Assembly (NCBI GenBank): GCA_963763015.1
Contig: CAVXML010000007.1
Span: 1 to 64,000, forward strand
Direction: 5' to 3'
Origin: Fodinibacter sp963763015
GTDB taxonomy: Bacteria; Actinomycetota; Actinomycetes; Actinomycetales; Dermatophilaceae
DNA: 64,000 nt
The notes under the pieces were generated by a model that ran no database searches, was not told the origin of the DNA, and saw only the letters and a program-made list of their open reading frames with translations. Numbering within the stretch: position 1 is the first letter of the stretch; each line of letters starts with the position of its first letter. The position numbers and the translations under genes are program-made. This document shows positions 24,625 through 32,904 of the stretch, piece by piece.

Positions 24625-25215
24625 CTAACGGTCCATCGGTCTATGCAGAGTGGGTCGGTAGATGAGCTCCTGGATGTGGTCGTCGAGCGTTCGGCTCTCG
24701 AGCAGCTCCAGGTCGAAGTCGGCCGCACCCTCGAAGATCCGGTCCAGACCGGTCTGGCCTGTGATCACAGGGAAGAGCGTCACCTGCACGCGGTCGACGA
24801 GGCCGGCGGCCATCAGCGCGCGGTTCATCGACAGGCTGCCGTGCGAGCGCAGCGGCACCCCGGACTCCTCCCTGAGCCGAGCGACGACGTCGACGGCGTC
24901 ACCGCTCGCCACCGTCGCGTTCGGCCAGTCGAGCGGATCCTCCAGCGTCGTCGACACCACCGTTGTCGGTAGGGTCCGCATCCGTGTGACCCAAGGGTCC
25001 AGCACCTCGGGCTGTTCGGAGCTCGAGGCCAGCAGCCGTACGAAGGCCCGGTACGTGTTGGCCCCGAAGACCATCCGCTGCTCCGGGCCGTACTGGGCAA
25101 GGCGGTGGTCGAGCAGCTCGGGACCCTGCTTGCCCCAGTATCCGCTCCAGTCCGCGCTGGCGGCACCGAAGCCGTCGAGGCTAGTGAAGACATCGAACGT
25201 GTAGACGGCGGTCAT
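24625..25215 (-). CDS. Dihydrofolate reductase family protein (RibD C-terminal-like)
   Basis: 196 aa; ATG at 25215 with AGGAGG 5 nt upstream. A longer in-frame reading from 25422 lacks such a site. The sequence TFDVFTSLDGFGAA, MVFGANTYRAF, VVSTTLEDPLDW, RSHGSLSMNRALMAAGLVD and the VQVTLFPVITGQTG core are typical of the DHFR-like/RibD_C superfamily, stand-alone type. It probably binds NADPH and reduces a small metabolite. It is not a true folate enzyme as far as the motifs show. Confidence 0.85.
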   Translation of the reverse strand: MTAVYTFDVFTSLDGFGAASADWSGYWGKQGPELLDHRLAQYGPEQRMVFGANTYRAFVRLLASSSEQPEVLDPWVTRMRTLPTTVVSTTLEDPLDWPNATVASGDAVDVVARLREESGVPLRSHGSLSMNRALMAAGLVDRVQVTLFPVITGQTGLDRIFEGAADFDLELLESRTLDDHIQELIYRPTLHRPMDR

Positions 25216-25744
25216 GTCGTCCTCCTGATTTCCGTGCATTCGTCGCTGGCCGGCCTCCACTCGGGACCGCAGAAGATCCCACCCGGATGGCGTGCCATGC
25301 AGTCGGTCGAATCCCTCCGGGGTCGAGCGGGTCAGGGCGCAGTCGCTCCTCCTCGCGGTCATGCCGTGGCTGTGTGAGCCTCGGCCGTGGTCGCGGTCAG
25401 CAGGATGCCGCAGACATGGCAACCGACCGATCCGCCTGGAGGTCTTCGGTGATCACCACTCCATGGTCCCCACACCTGCGGGCGACGGTCAACGGCGCCA
25501 GCCCTGACCAGCAGGCACGCACATCGGTTTCGTCGAAACCCGCGCGTCCATTCTTGGCCGACCTGCCAAGGGCGTCGCACGCGATCGGGTGCGCCGCCAG
25601 TGGCCGTGAGCAGCTGCTCACGGCCACGCCGACTCGGCAGGTCAACACAACCTGACTGCGGCACTGCGCCGCGCGCGGGCCCTAACCGAAAGCGCGGCAT
25701 CATCTCGCGCAGACCGGATGCCGCGTCCGGTCCGGGATCAACCA
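25216..25744. other. Intergenic region with a long perfect palindrome
   Basis: No gene is supported. The notable structure is the 28-bp palindrome at 25600-25627. The right end holds the promoter of the DUF2975 operon. Confidence 0.4.
25600..25627. repeat. 28-bp perfect palindrome without a spacer
   Basis: GTGGCCGTGAGCAG is followed at once by its exact reverse complement CTGCTCACGGCCAC. With no loop it is a poor terminator and more likely a dyad for a dimeric DNA-binding protein or a recombination site. Neither flanking gene is close to it. Confidence 0.75.
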
Positions 25745-25773
25745 TTGCCTGAACCTATCGTCTTTCGATAGAT
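25745..25773 (+). promoter_or_regulatory. Promoter with overlapping dyad operator for the DUF2975-XRE operon
   Basis: TTGCCT (25745-25750), a 17-nt spacer and ATAGAT (25768-25773) form a plausible sigma-70-type promoter. The inverted repeat CTATCG-TCTTT-CGATAG (25755-25771) covers the spacer and -10 element. This is where an autoregulatory XRE repressor would bind. Confidence 0.6.
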
Positions 25774-25803
25774 TTGTGTCGTCTCTCGATGAAGGAGCGG
25801 CTG

Positions 25804-26295
25804 ATGGGAACAGTGATCGTGCGGGCGCTGCGCGCTGTGATCGTGGCGCTGCTGGCCGGCACCCTGTTGATCCAGGTGGGGATGGTGGCGGCTGTGATCA
25901 GTGGGAGCGACCCCGAGGACGGCACGTTGCCCCTCACCGCCCTGCGGGTCATCACGATCTTGGGCATGGTGTCAGCCCAGGTCGTCCTGGTCTGTGTATG
26001 GCGGCTGGTCTCGATGGTGCGACAGCGAACCGTGTTCTCCGAGGCCGCCTTTCGGTACGTCGACGGCGTGATCGGCGCGTTCGTGGCTGCGGCCCTCTTG
26101 TGGTTCGCGGTGACGGCAGTCAACGCGCCGGGCCAACGGGACGATCCGGGCGTCACGGTGATCATGGCGGGAGTGGGAGTGGCAATCCTGGGCGTCGCAC
26201 TGGTCGTGTACGTGATGCGCATGCTTCTCGTCCAGGCCGTCGCGCGCGATGTCGAAGCGACGCATCTGCGGGCTGAGCTGGACGACGTGATCTGA
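25804..26295 (+). CDS. DUF2975 membrane protein
   Basis: 163 aa; ATG at 25804 with AAGGAG 6 nt upstream. Four transmembrane segments: VIVALLAGTLLIQVGMVAAV, RVITILGMVSAQVVLVCVW, VIGAFVAAALLWFAV and VTVIMAGVGVAILGVALVVYVM. The pattern and RQRTVFSEAAFRYVDG loop fit DUF2975. Such proteins are almost always paired with a small YozG-type XRE regulator, as here (TGATG overlap). The biochemical role is unknown; membrane partners of small regulators are often suggested. Confidence 0.85.
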   Translation: MGTVIVRALRAVIVALLAGTLLIQVGMVAAVISGSDPEDGTLPLTALRVITILGMVSAQVVLVCVWRLVSMVRQRTVFSEAAFRYVDGVIGAFVAAALLWFAVTAVNAPGQRDDPGVTVIMAGVGVAILGVALVVYVMRMLLVQAVARDVEATHLRAELDDVI

Positions 26296-26537
26296 TGCCG
26301 ATTGTCGTCGAGATTGACGTGATGCTTGCTCGGCGCAAGATGTCCGTCGGCGAGCTCGCAGACCGGGTAGGGATCACCCCCGCCAACCTGGCGGTCCTCA
26401 AGAACGGGCGCGCCAAGGCCGTGCGCTTCGCCACGCTCGCTGCGCTCTGCGAGGTGCTGCAATGCCAGCCCGGGGACCTGCTCCGCTGGGAGATCGAGGT
26501 TGCCGCAGGTGAAGGACCTGCCCCGACGCGAGGGTGA
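26295..26537 (+). CDS. Small XRE-family helix-turn-helix regulator (YozG-like)
   Basis: 80 aa, start overlapping the DUF2975 stop. MLARRKMSVGELADRVGITPANLAVLKNGRAKAVRF is a Cro/CI HTH, and LCEVLQCQPGDLLRWE is the conserved tail seen in YozG-type proteins. Likely represses its own operon through the CTATCG..CGATAG dyad at the promoter. Confidence 0.9.
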   Translation: MPIVVEIDVMLARRKMSVGELADRVGITPANLAVLKNGRAKAVRFATLAALCEVLQCQPGDLLRWEIEVAAGEGPAPTRG

Positions 26538-26665
26538 AGCCTGTGCTGCACGGTCTTGACTGGCGGCCGGTATTCAGCACAACGAGATGCCCTCCGTGGC
26601 GGGCTCGCCCCACAGTTGGTGTGCGTCTCATCGCCGCCAGTCGACCATCCGCTCGCCGGAGCGGC

Positions 26666-27313
26666 TCAGCCGACACGCTCCCAGGGGAGCCCTGGGTAGG
26701 CGACGGACACCGCCCACTGGGCTGCGAAGCACCCCGAGGGTGCGCAGGCGGGCATGACAGGGCTGAGGAGCAACGTTCCGTCCGGGAGCACTTCGTAGTC
26801 GAAGGTGACTTCACCGAACTCCTTCTGCACGACGATCGTGTCGTCGTCGATGCTGCGGTACTTGCCGTCGTCCACTTGGTCGCCTTGCGCGTCCCGAGAT
26901 CCGAAGATGCCATCGGCGGTGAAGAAGTGCCCGTGTTTGAGAGGGACGGCCCCGGCGCAGGGATTCTCCGGGTTCTCGATCTGCTCGGGGCCTGTGATAC
27001 CTGGGAGCCATCCCTCTCCGGCGGCATGCTCCGCCGCGAAGCGGCCCAACCCGGCGCGTGCAAGGGCCCCGACTCGCTCCTCACACGTGGTGATGCGCTC
27101 CCACTCGCCAACGATGCCGGAGCCGGCGCTGGGCGACGGATCGCTGCTCGTCGTCATCGGGGTCGAGCTGCTCGTCGCCGAGGGCGCGGCGCTCGGAACC
27201 GGCGCGGGCGACTCGCTACCGGCGCATCCCGACGCCACGAGCAGGACGAGCATCGCTAGTCCCACCGCTCGCGTCGGTTGCCACCCGCCGGAACGCCACC
27301 ACACGAGGGTCAT
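26666..27313 (-). CDS. Putative lipoprotein
   Basis: 215 aa. N-terminal signal with lipobox LVASGC (~residue 30), then a Ser/Pro/Thr-rich linker (SESPAPVPSAAPSATSSS) that would span the cell wall, and a ~150-residue globular domain. The domain has ITTCEERV and four further Cys (NPCAGA, PACAPSGCF), an FFTADGIFGSRD turn and a DDDTIVVQKEFGEVTFDYEV beta section. A similar architecture is common in actinobacterial surface lipoproteins of unknown function. It is convergent with the XRE gene. Confidence 0.75.
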   Translation of the reverse strand: MTLVWWRSGGWQPTRAVGLAMLVLLVASGCAGSESPAPVPSAAPSATSSSTPMTTSSDPSPSAGSGIVGEWERITTCEERVGALARAGLGRFAAEHAAGEGWLPGITGPEQIENPENPCAGAVPLKHGHFFTADGIFGSRDAQGDQVDDGKYRSIDDDTIVVQKEFGEVTFDYEVLPDGTLLLSPVMPACAPSGCFAAQWAVSVAYPGLPWERVG

Positions 27314-27569
27314 TGCACCACCGCGTGTTCGGAACAGTCCATGGCTCAGAAGGACCAGACCCCCATCCCAACCGGGTCAAAGCGCTACCCCCGGTGATCT
27401 CCGCACGGAACGGCCCGAGCGACCCGGCCCGCTGCTTTGGGCCAACCGATGCTCGACGACGCAGACGCTCTCGGGTGTTCTGAATGCCAAAGGCCGTTGG
27501 CCCCAAGGCCGAATCATCGGTTGCTCGCCCGCTGTCGCGAACGCGCGGGTGCGACGCTCCTATGGTTCG
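27314..27569. other. Intergenic region
   Basis: No gene or structured site is supported between the lipoprotein gene and the IS110 remnant. Confidence 0.4.
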
Positions 27570-28235
27570 TCAAGCGGCTGCGGCCCCGTCCTCGAGTAGG
27601 ACGTACAGGTCGCGGGCGACGTAGCGAGCCAGGCAGCGTTTGATCTCTCGGCTGGTCTTGCCTTCGGCGGTGCGGCGGGCGACATAGTCTCGGGTGGCTG
27701 CCTGGTACTGGATTCGGATCCGCACCACGGTGTGCAGTGCCCGGTTGAGGTGCCGGTCGCCGTAGCGGTTGGGCCCATGCCGGGTGGTGACCTGGCCGCT
27801 GTTCGCCGGGATGGGTGCCGCGCCGCCGAGCATCGCCAACGCGGCTGCGTAGTGGATCCGGCCGGGGTGGGACCAGGCGCACAACAAGGTGGCAGCCACG
27901 ATCGGCCCGACCCCGAACTCCTCGAGCAGGTCAGGCCGCCAGCTGCGGATGATGGCCACGATCGCCTTCTCCAGCACCCGGGCCTCCTGCAGCATCGTGT
28001 GCGCGCGACGAGCCAGGGTGCGCAGCGCCACGACAGTGCTGGCCCTCTCGACGTCTCTGAGTGGACACGCAGCTTCGCGGGCGGTGTTGAGCATCGCGGC
28101 GAGCTTCTGGCCGCGGAACCGGCCTCGGATGGATTCGGGTGCGGCGATCACCAGGCTGAAGACCTGCAGCTGCGCGTCGGTGGAGGCTTTGACCGCGGAG
28201 CGTCGAGCAGCCAGGAGCACTGACAGTGCTTGGCG
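27570..28235 (-). pseudogene. IS110-family transposase, C-terminal fragment
   Basis: About 220 residues of the C-terminal part: LLAARRSAVKASTDAQ, then the Transposase_20 (IS116/IS110/IS902) domain with EEFGVGPIVAATLL, FAR/YAAALAMLGGAAPIPANSG and RYGDRHLNRALH. The N-terminal RuvC-like DEDD domain is absent: upstream of about 28235 the sequence no longer matches in any frame. It is an inactive remnant. A second, different IS110-type remnant (N-terminal part) lies at 48.6-48.8 kb. Confidence 0.85.
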
Positions 28236-28377
28236 TTCGCCCCCGCGTCCAGTAGCCGCCCGGCGGACCCGCGAGGCCGGTTCGGTGCAGGGCCAGTCTC
28301 GGCCGAGGCCCGGTGACGAGGTCGCCTACACGCCCTATGGTGAGCCGCATCGGTCACAGACGAGCGAGGGGTCAGCG

Positions 28378-29214
28378 ATGGGTTTCCTCAGGGAGGTGGC
28401 CAACGCCGTACGCCGGGGCCTTACGGAGGCCTCCGGGGCGGTCACCAGGGTGACCGCCGCCGTCAACGGCCGCCCCGGCCTGACCACGGTCGACCCGCCA
28501 CCCGGCCAGCCCACCTCGATCGCGCAGGTCATCGAGGAGATGCGGCTCCTGGGCGCCGCGATGCCCGCCGAGGACGGCGTTGCAGACTTCCACCGCATGT
28601 ACCTGCACGTCACCGAGCTCGTGGGCGCAGCGGCGGCAACTCGCTCCTTCCAAGACGCGGCGTTCATGGAGCGCCTCGACTGTGTCTTCGCCGGCCTCTA
28701 CCTCGACGCCTGCCGCGCGACCGACCAAAGCCGCAGCAGTGCATGGCAGCCGCTGTTCGCGCTCAGGGCGCAGCCAGGCACGGCAAGCCTGCAATACGCC
28801 TTGGCCGGGATGAACGCCCACATCAACTTCGACCTCGGTCTGGCCCTCGTGCGCACCTGCCGCCAGCTCGGTCGGAAGCTGGACTCGCCCGGGGTCCGTG
28901 CCGACTTCCTTGCCGTCAACGCGATCCTCGCCGGTGCCGTTCAGGAAGTGCGCGAGTCCTACCTTGCCGGTGCCGCCCTCCAGGTCGACCATGCAGCATC
29001 ACCGGTGCTGGACATCGTTGGCGGCTGGAGCATCGAGGCCGCGCGCGACGCCGCCTGGCTCAGTGCCACAGTCCAGTGGGCCCTGCAGGGCCGCAAGGAC
29101 GCGTACTCGGCGTACTTGGACTCGCGCGCATCCATCGTCGGCCTCGTCACCCGACAGCTGCTTACTCCGGTGACCTTCCCCGAACTGAAGGCGGCGCCGG
29201 GCAACGGCGCTTGA
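28378..29214 (+). CDS. DUF5995 family protein
   Basis: 278 aa from ATG at 28378 (GAGGGG upstream). An extended frame to the left is antisense to the IS110 remnant and is not used. IAQVIEEMRLLGAAMP, DFHRMYLHVTELV, YLDACRATDQSRSSAWQPLFAL, ALAGMNAHINFDLGLALV and the late WSIEAARDAAWLSA segment are typical of DUF5995, a helical family common in actinobacteria. MNAHINFDL with conserved His/Asn suggests a metal site. Function unknown. Confidence 0.85.
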   Translation: MGFLREVANAVRRGLTEASGAVTRVTAAVNGRPGLTTVDPPPGQPTSIAQVIEEMRLLGAAMPAEDGVADFHRMYLHVTELVGAAAATRSFQDAAFMERLDCVFAGLYLDACRATDQSRSSAWQPLFALRAQPGTASLQYALAGMNAHINFDLGLALVRTCRQLGRKLDSPGVRADFLAVNAILAGAVQEVRESYLAGAALQVDHAASPVLDIVGGWSIEAARDAAWLSATVQWALQGRKDAYSAYLDSRASIVGLVTRQLLTPVTFPELKAAPGNGA

Positions 29215-29465
29215 CCGCTGCCCGATGGACAAAGGTCGGCAGGGCCCGCTCACCGCCATGAAGCGGCGGAGTCTCCCGCCCGCCCGTATCACCGCGGCTT
29301 CCCGGCTGCCCGACTTCGGTGCCTATCGGCGCCCGTCTGTGGGTGATCCGATGTGGGCTGACGGCTCGCCCTTTGGCATCGTGGCTCCTGCTCGCCGGGG
29401 TGTGATGTGTCGGTGGACACCGCGACAGGCTGTGGGCTTCTTGGTCATGACACCGGGTGGTGGCG

Positions 29466-30809
29466 TTACGCCGATTCGTCGAGCTGACGGAGGACTTGGG
29501 CAGCGTGAGCGCGGACCGGCGCCAGGTCGGCTGGTTGTGGAATTCTCCGCTGGGCGTCGTCGACCACGAGCTGAACGTGCCCCGCGATGAGCGCCCGGTC
29601 GTGCGGGTCGTGGCAGAACCTGCCGGTGGTGGCCAGCACCCGCAGCAGTGCCCGGTCCACCCGCGGCTCGGCGCACCCGTACCGGCGGATCTGGCCGGTG
29701 GCCAGGTCGAGGTAGTAGGACAGATCCCTGCCGGGCACGACGACTCGGATCGTGCCGGCATCGTCGTAGAGGCGTTGATTGCCGAGCGGCCGACTCACAA
29801 GTCTTGCGAGGAGGACCCCCAGGTGCTCCAGCGCCTGGATCGCCGTGTACGGGTCGTTGATGGCCGGAGACAGCGCCTTGACGGCGATGTCCGCGAGCTG
29901 CCTCACCCCGAACGCCACATCCTGTTCGGCGGTGCGCTCGAAGCCCAGACGGACCGCCACGGGGAGTGCCTCGCTGAAGGTCGCCGGGTCCGGTGCAGGA
30001 GCGTCCGGGGACGGTGTCCACCACCACAACAGCGGTGCTCCCTCCACGACATACTCGCCCACCATGGTGGACACAGCCGCCACCAGGTCGTGGTCCCGCG
30101 CCAGCGGAAGGAGCACGTCGGGTCGCATGGTTTGGACCCAACCAGACTGGTACGCCGGCACCGCGACGGCCCAGGCGGGCGGCGATGGTGCCGGTTCGGC
30201 GGTCACTCCTTGCGAGGGCAGGTCGTGCTCGATCACCCGGAGCGTGCTGCGTTCGACGCTCCTCATGACTTCGTCGATCTGGATGGAGTGCGCCAGGTGG
30301 TGCACGAAGAACACCAGGCTGAGCAGACTGACGAAGAGCAGGACCAGTGCAAAGCTGACCGCGAGCCGCGGGTAGTCCTCCACCCGTTGTCCCGCCGCGA
30401 CTCCGACCGTGAACAGGCCGGCCGTGCTGTAGGTGAACGTGGCGACGAAAACGCTGAGCACCACCTGGTTGGTCCGGTCTCGCAGGAAGCTGCGCAGGAG
30501 CCGGGGTGAGAACTGCGTCGACGCCAGCTGCAGCGCGACAACAGTCAGGCCCAGGACAAGAGCGATCACGGTGGCCAGGGTGCTCGAGATCGCGATGAGC
30601 AGCGTCCGCGCGTCGTCCGGGGTTCCCTGGAAGACGAACCAGCGGGTCGAGGACACCTCGACCTGCGAGAGCAGCAGACCGATGCCGAGCGCCATGACCA
30701 CCGCGACCGTGGGCAGCACCCACAACGCCCCGCGGATGTACTCCCACAATGCCTCGCGTCGCACGCAGACCACACTGGCCGTGAGAGCGCACCCGGTCAA
30801 CGCCCACAT
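29466..30809 (-). CDS. DUF2254 membrane protein
   Basis: 447 aa. Four transmembrane helices in the first half (for example WVLPTVAVVMALGIGLLL, LATVIALVLGLTVVALQLAS, VLSVFVATFTYSTAGLFTV and LVLLFVSLLSLVFFVHHL), then a soluble C-terminal half. Conserved DUF2254 stretches are STLATVIALVLGLTVVALQLASTQFSPRLLR (key part ASTQFSPRLLR), FVHHLAHSIQ, AFGVRQLADIAVKALSPAINDP and CAEPRVDRALLR. The family is widespread and of unknown function; the layout suggests a channel-like or envelope-stress protein. Confidence 0.88.
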   Translation of the reverse strand: MWALTGCALTASVVCVRREALWEYIRGALWVLPTVAVVMALGIGLLLSQVEVSSTRWFVFQGTPDDARTLLIAISSTLATVIALVLGLTVVALQLASTQFSPRLLRSFLRDRTNQVVLSVFVATFTYSTAGLFTVGVAAGQRVEDYPRLAVSFALVLLFVSLLSLVFFVHHLAHSIQIDEVMRSVERSTLRVIEHDLPSQGVTAEPAPSPPAWAVAVPAYQSGWVQTMRPDVLLPLARDHDLVAAVSTMVGEYVVEGAPLLWWWTPSPDAPAPDPATFSEALPVAVRLGFERTAEQDVAFGVRQLADIAVKALSPAINDPYTAIQALEHLGVLLARLVSRPLGNQRLYDDAGTIRVVVPGRDLSYYLDLATGQIRRYGCAEPRVDRALLRVLATTGRFCHDPHDRALIAGHVQLVVDDAQRRIPQPADLAPVRAHAAQVLRQLDESA

Positions 30810-31211
30810 CAGGATCGCGATCGTGTGCGCGACCTTCGACGGATAAGGTCATTCTCCGATCGAGTTGCCGGCGCGGAGTGCCATCCCTATGCAAAACACA
30901 GGGCATGCAACGCGAGTCGCTCATCAGCCGGCACCCTCTAGGCCCGATGACCCTTCCCGCGACCGTAGGAGCAGATCACCGTTCTGCAGCGGCACCGACC
31001 GTCGGCCTTTCGCCGATGAGCCCAAGGCGTCGCACCCTTGCCTCGATCATGCGTGGGACCTCCCTGAAGGGTGGGTGTCCCACGTCTCTTAGCCCGACTG
31101 CAAGACCCTGACCCGCGTGGCGCGTGACGTACTCCTTCCGGTCGAGTGGAGCGCCTCGTGTGCTGCCCGGCACCGCAGGCCGTAAGTGCCGGGTGTGCTT
31201 TGGCGCTCAGG
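30810..31211. other. Intergenic region with a small inverted repeat
   Basis: No gene is supported. At 31053-31083 GTGGGAC and GTCCCAC bracket an inner CCCT/AGGG pair, making a possible hairpin downstream of the convergently placed MFS gene. Its role is unclear. Confidence 0.35.
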
Positions 31212-32810
31212 TCAGCCGAAGTTCGTTCCGTCAAGACCCGCGGATGGCTTCAGGTCCGGGAGTCGCATCATCCGGTAAGAGTTGCCGAGCCCGAGCAGCG
31301 CCGCGAGGAGCGGCACCAGCAGGGCGAGCTGCAGCGAGCGGTTGCGGGCCTCGTCGTTGATCTCCAGGACCGCCGCCTCGACCTCGGCGGGCTGGCCGAC
31401 GATCTGCTCCGCGAGGGCGGTGTTGCTCATGACCTCGGCGTCATTCTCCAGGGCCACCGCGATCTGCTCCTGCTGGGCAGGTGGGATGACGGTGCTCGCT
31501 TCGGTCAGGTTGGTGAAGCTGAACGACAAGGCGGCCAACATCAGTCCGCCCGCCATCGCCAGGCCAAAGGACAAGCCGAACGACCCTGCCGCGGAGTTCA
31601 CCCCGGCCGCCTCGCTGATCCGCTCCTCTTCGATCGGGGCGAGGGTGTAGTTGTTCAGCTGCGAGACGAGCAAGCCAAGGCCGCACCCGGTGATGGCCAG
31701 GGGGAGTACGAGGTACCAGCCGCTGTCGATCACGGGCACCATCAGGATGATGATGGCCACCCCCAGTGCGGCGAGGACGAAGCCGGTCCGGATGATCTTC
31801 GCCGGGCGCCGGTTGCCCGCCCTCCTCCCGGCCACCACGGCCGCCGCAAACATGGTCAGCGACAGGGGCGCCAGCGACAGGCCGGCCTCCATGGCGTTGT
31901 ACTCCAGCGTCATCTGCAGGAACAGCGGAAGGGCGATCATCGCCCCACCGAGGGCGACCTGCTGGAGCATCTGGGAGGAGATGCCCGTGGTGAAGTTCGG
32001 TGACCGGAACAGGTCTGGGTCGAGCAGGGTGACGTGTCCGGACCGGCTGCGCCTCAGCAGCCACCAGGCCAGCGACCCCAGCGCGAGGGCGCCCACGGCC
32101 ATCAGGACCAGCACGAACTCGCCGCCCTCCTGCCACACCAGGATGCCGAGCACGACGCCGCCCATGCCGACCACCGATAGAAGTGCGCCGACGACGTCAA
32201 CCTTGCGGGACCCGGTGTAGGCGACGTCCTTGACCAGCCGGATCTGGCTGAGCACCACCGCGATGATCACCACCTCGAGCGCGAAGCCAACCCGCCAGGA
32301 GAGGTAGGTGGTGACGAAGCCTCCGAGCAGGGGCCCGATCGCGGCGGCGATGGCGGCGGCCGCACCGATCAGCGCGTACGCCTGCTTCTGGGCTGCGCCG
32401 GAGAAGTTTCCGTGGACAAGCGACTGCATGGCTGGCAGCAGGAGGGACGCTCCCAGCCCGCCGATGATCGCCCAGAAGATGACGACTGCGGTCAGGCTCT
32501 GCGCCAGGGTCATGGCCAGCGCCCCCACGGCATAGGCGAGCAGCCCGAGGACGTAGGCCCGCTTGCGGCCGATCAGGTCGCCGACCTTGCTGTTGATCAG
32601 GATGAACGCCGCGGACACCAACGCCTCCAGTGCAATGGCTGACTGCACGCCGCTGGCCGTGGTGTCGAGGTCCTCGATCACCGCCGAGATCGACACATTC
32701 ATGAGCGAGGTGTCGACCACGAGCACGAACATCGCCATGGCCAGCAGCACCATCAGGCGCCGGTTTCCCTGTTCCGGCGGTGTGCTGTTTGGGCTCGTCG
32801 AGTCGGTCAT
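31212..32810 (-). CDS. MFS drug-exporter-like transporter (DHA2 type)
   Basis: 532 aa; ATG at 32810 after CAGGAGAG. About 14 membrane segments. The N-terminal VDTSLMNVSISAVIEDL motif, GDLIGRKRAYVLGLLAYAVGALAM (motif A: GDLIGRKRAY) and IGPLLGGFVTTYLSWR (motif C) are typical of the EmrB/QacA branch. A long extracytoplasmic loop lies before the last helix. It likely exports drugs or other amphipathic compounds with proton antiport. No regulator lies beside it; the DUF2252 gene is upstream on the same strand. Confidence 0.88.
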   Translation of the reverse strand: MTDSTSPNSTPPEQGNRRLMVLLAMAMFVLVVDTSLMNVSISAVIEDLDTTASGVQSAIALEALVSAAFILINSKVGDLIGRKRAYVLGLLAYAVGALAMTLAQSLTAVVIFWAIIGGLGASLLLPAMQSLVHGNFSGAAQKQAYALIGAAAAIAAAIGPLLGGFVTTYLSWRVGFALEVVIIAVVLSQIRLVKDVAYTGSRKVDVVGALLSVVGMGGVVLGILVWQEGGEFVLVLMAVGALALGSLAWWLLRRSRSGHVTLLDPDLFRSPNFTTGISSQMLQQVALGGAMIALPLFLQMTLEYNAMEAGLSLAPLSLTMFAAAVVAGRRAGNRRPAKIIRTGFVLAALGVAIIILMVPVIDSGWYLVLPLAITGCGLGLLVSQLNNYTLAPIEEERISEAAGVNSAAGSFGLSFGLAMAGGLMLAALSFSFTNLTEASTVIPPAQQEQIAVALENDAEVMSNTALAEQIVGQPAEVEAAVLEINDEARNRSLQLALLVPLLAALLGLGNSYRMMRLPDLKPSAGLDGTNFG

Positions 32811-32904
32811 CGCTCTCCTGTGCTGCCGTCGTCGGCGGGCGGTCATCGTTGCTGGTGGCTATGGGCGGTTCGTGACTCGGGGCCTGCACGAGCCGGCGGT
32901 GTCA

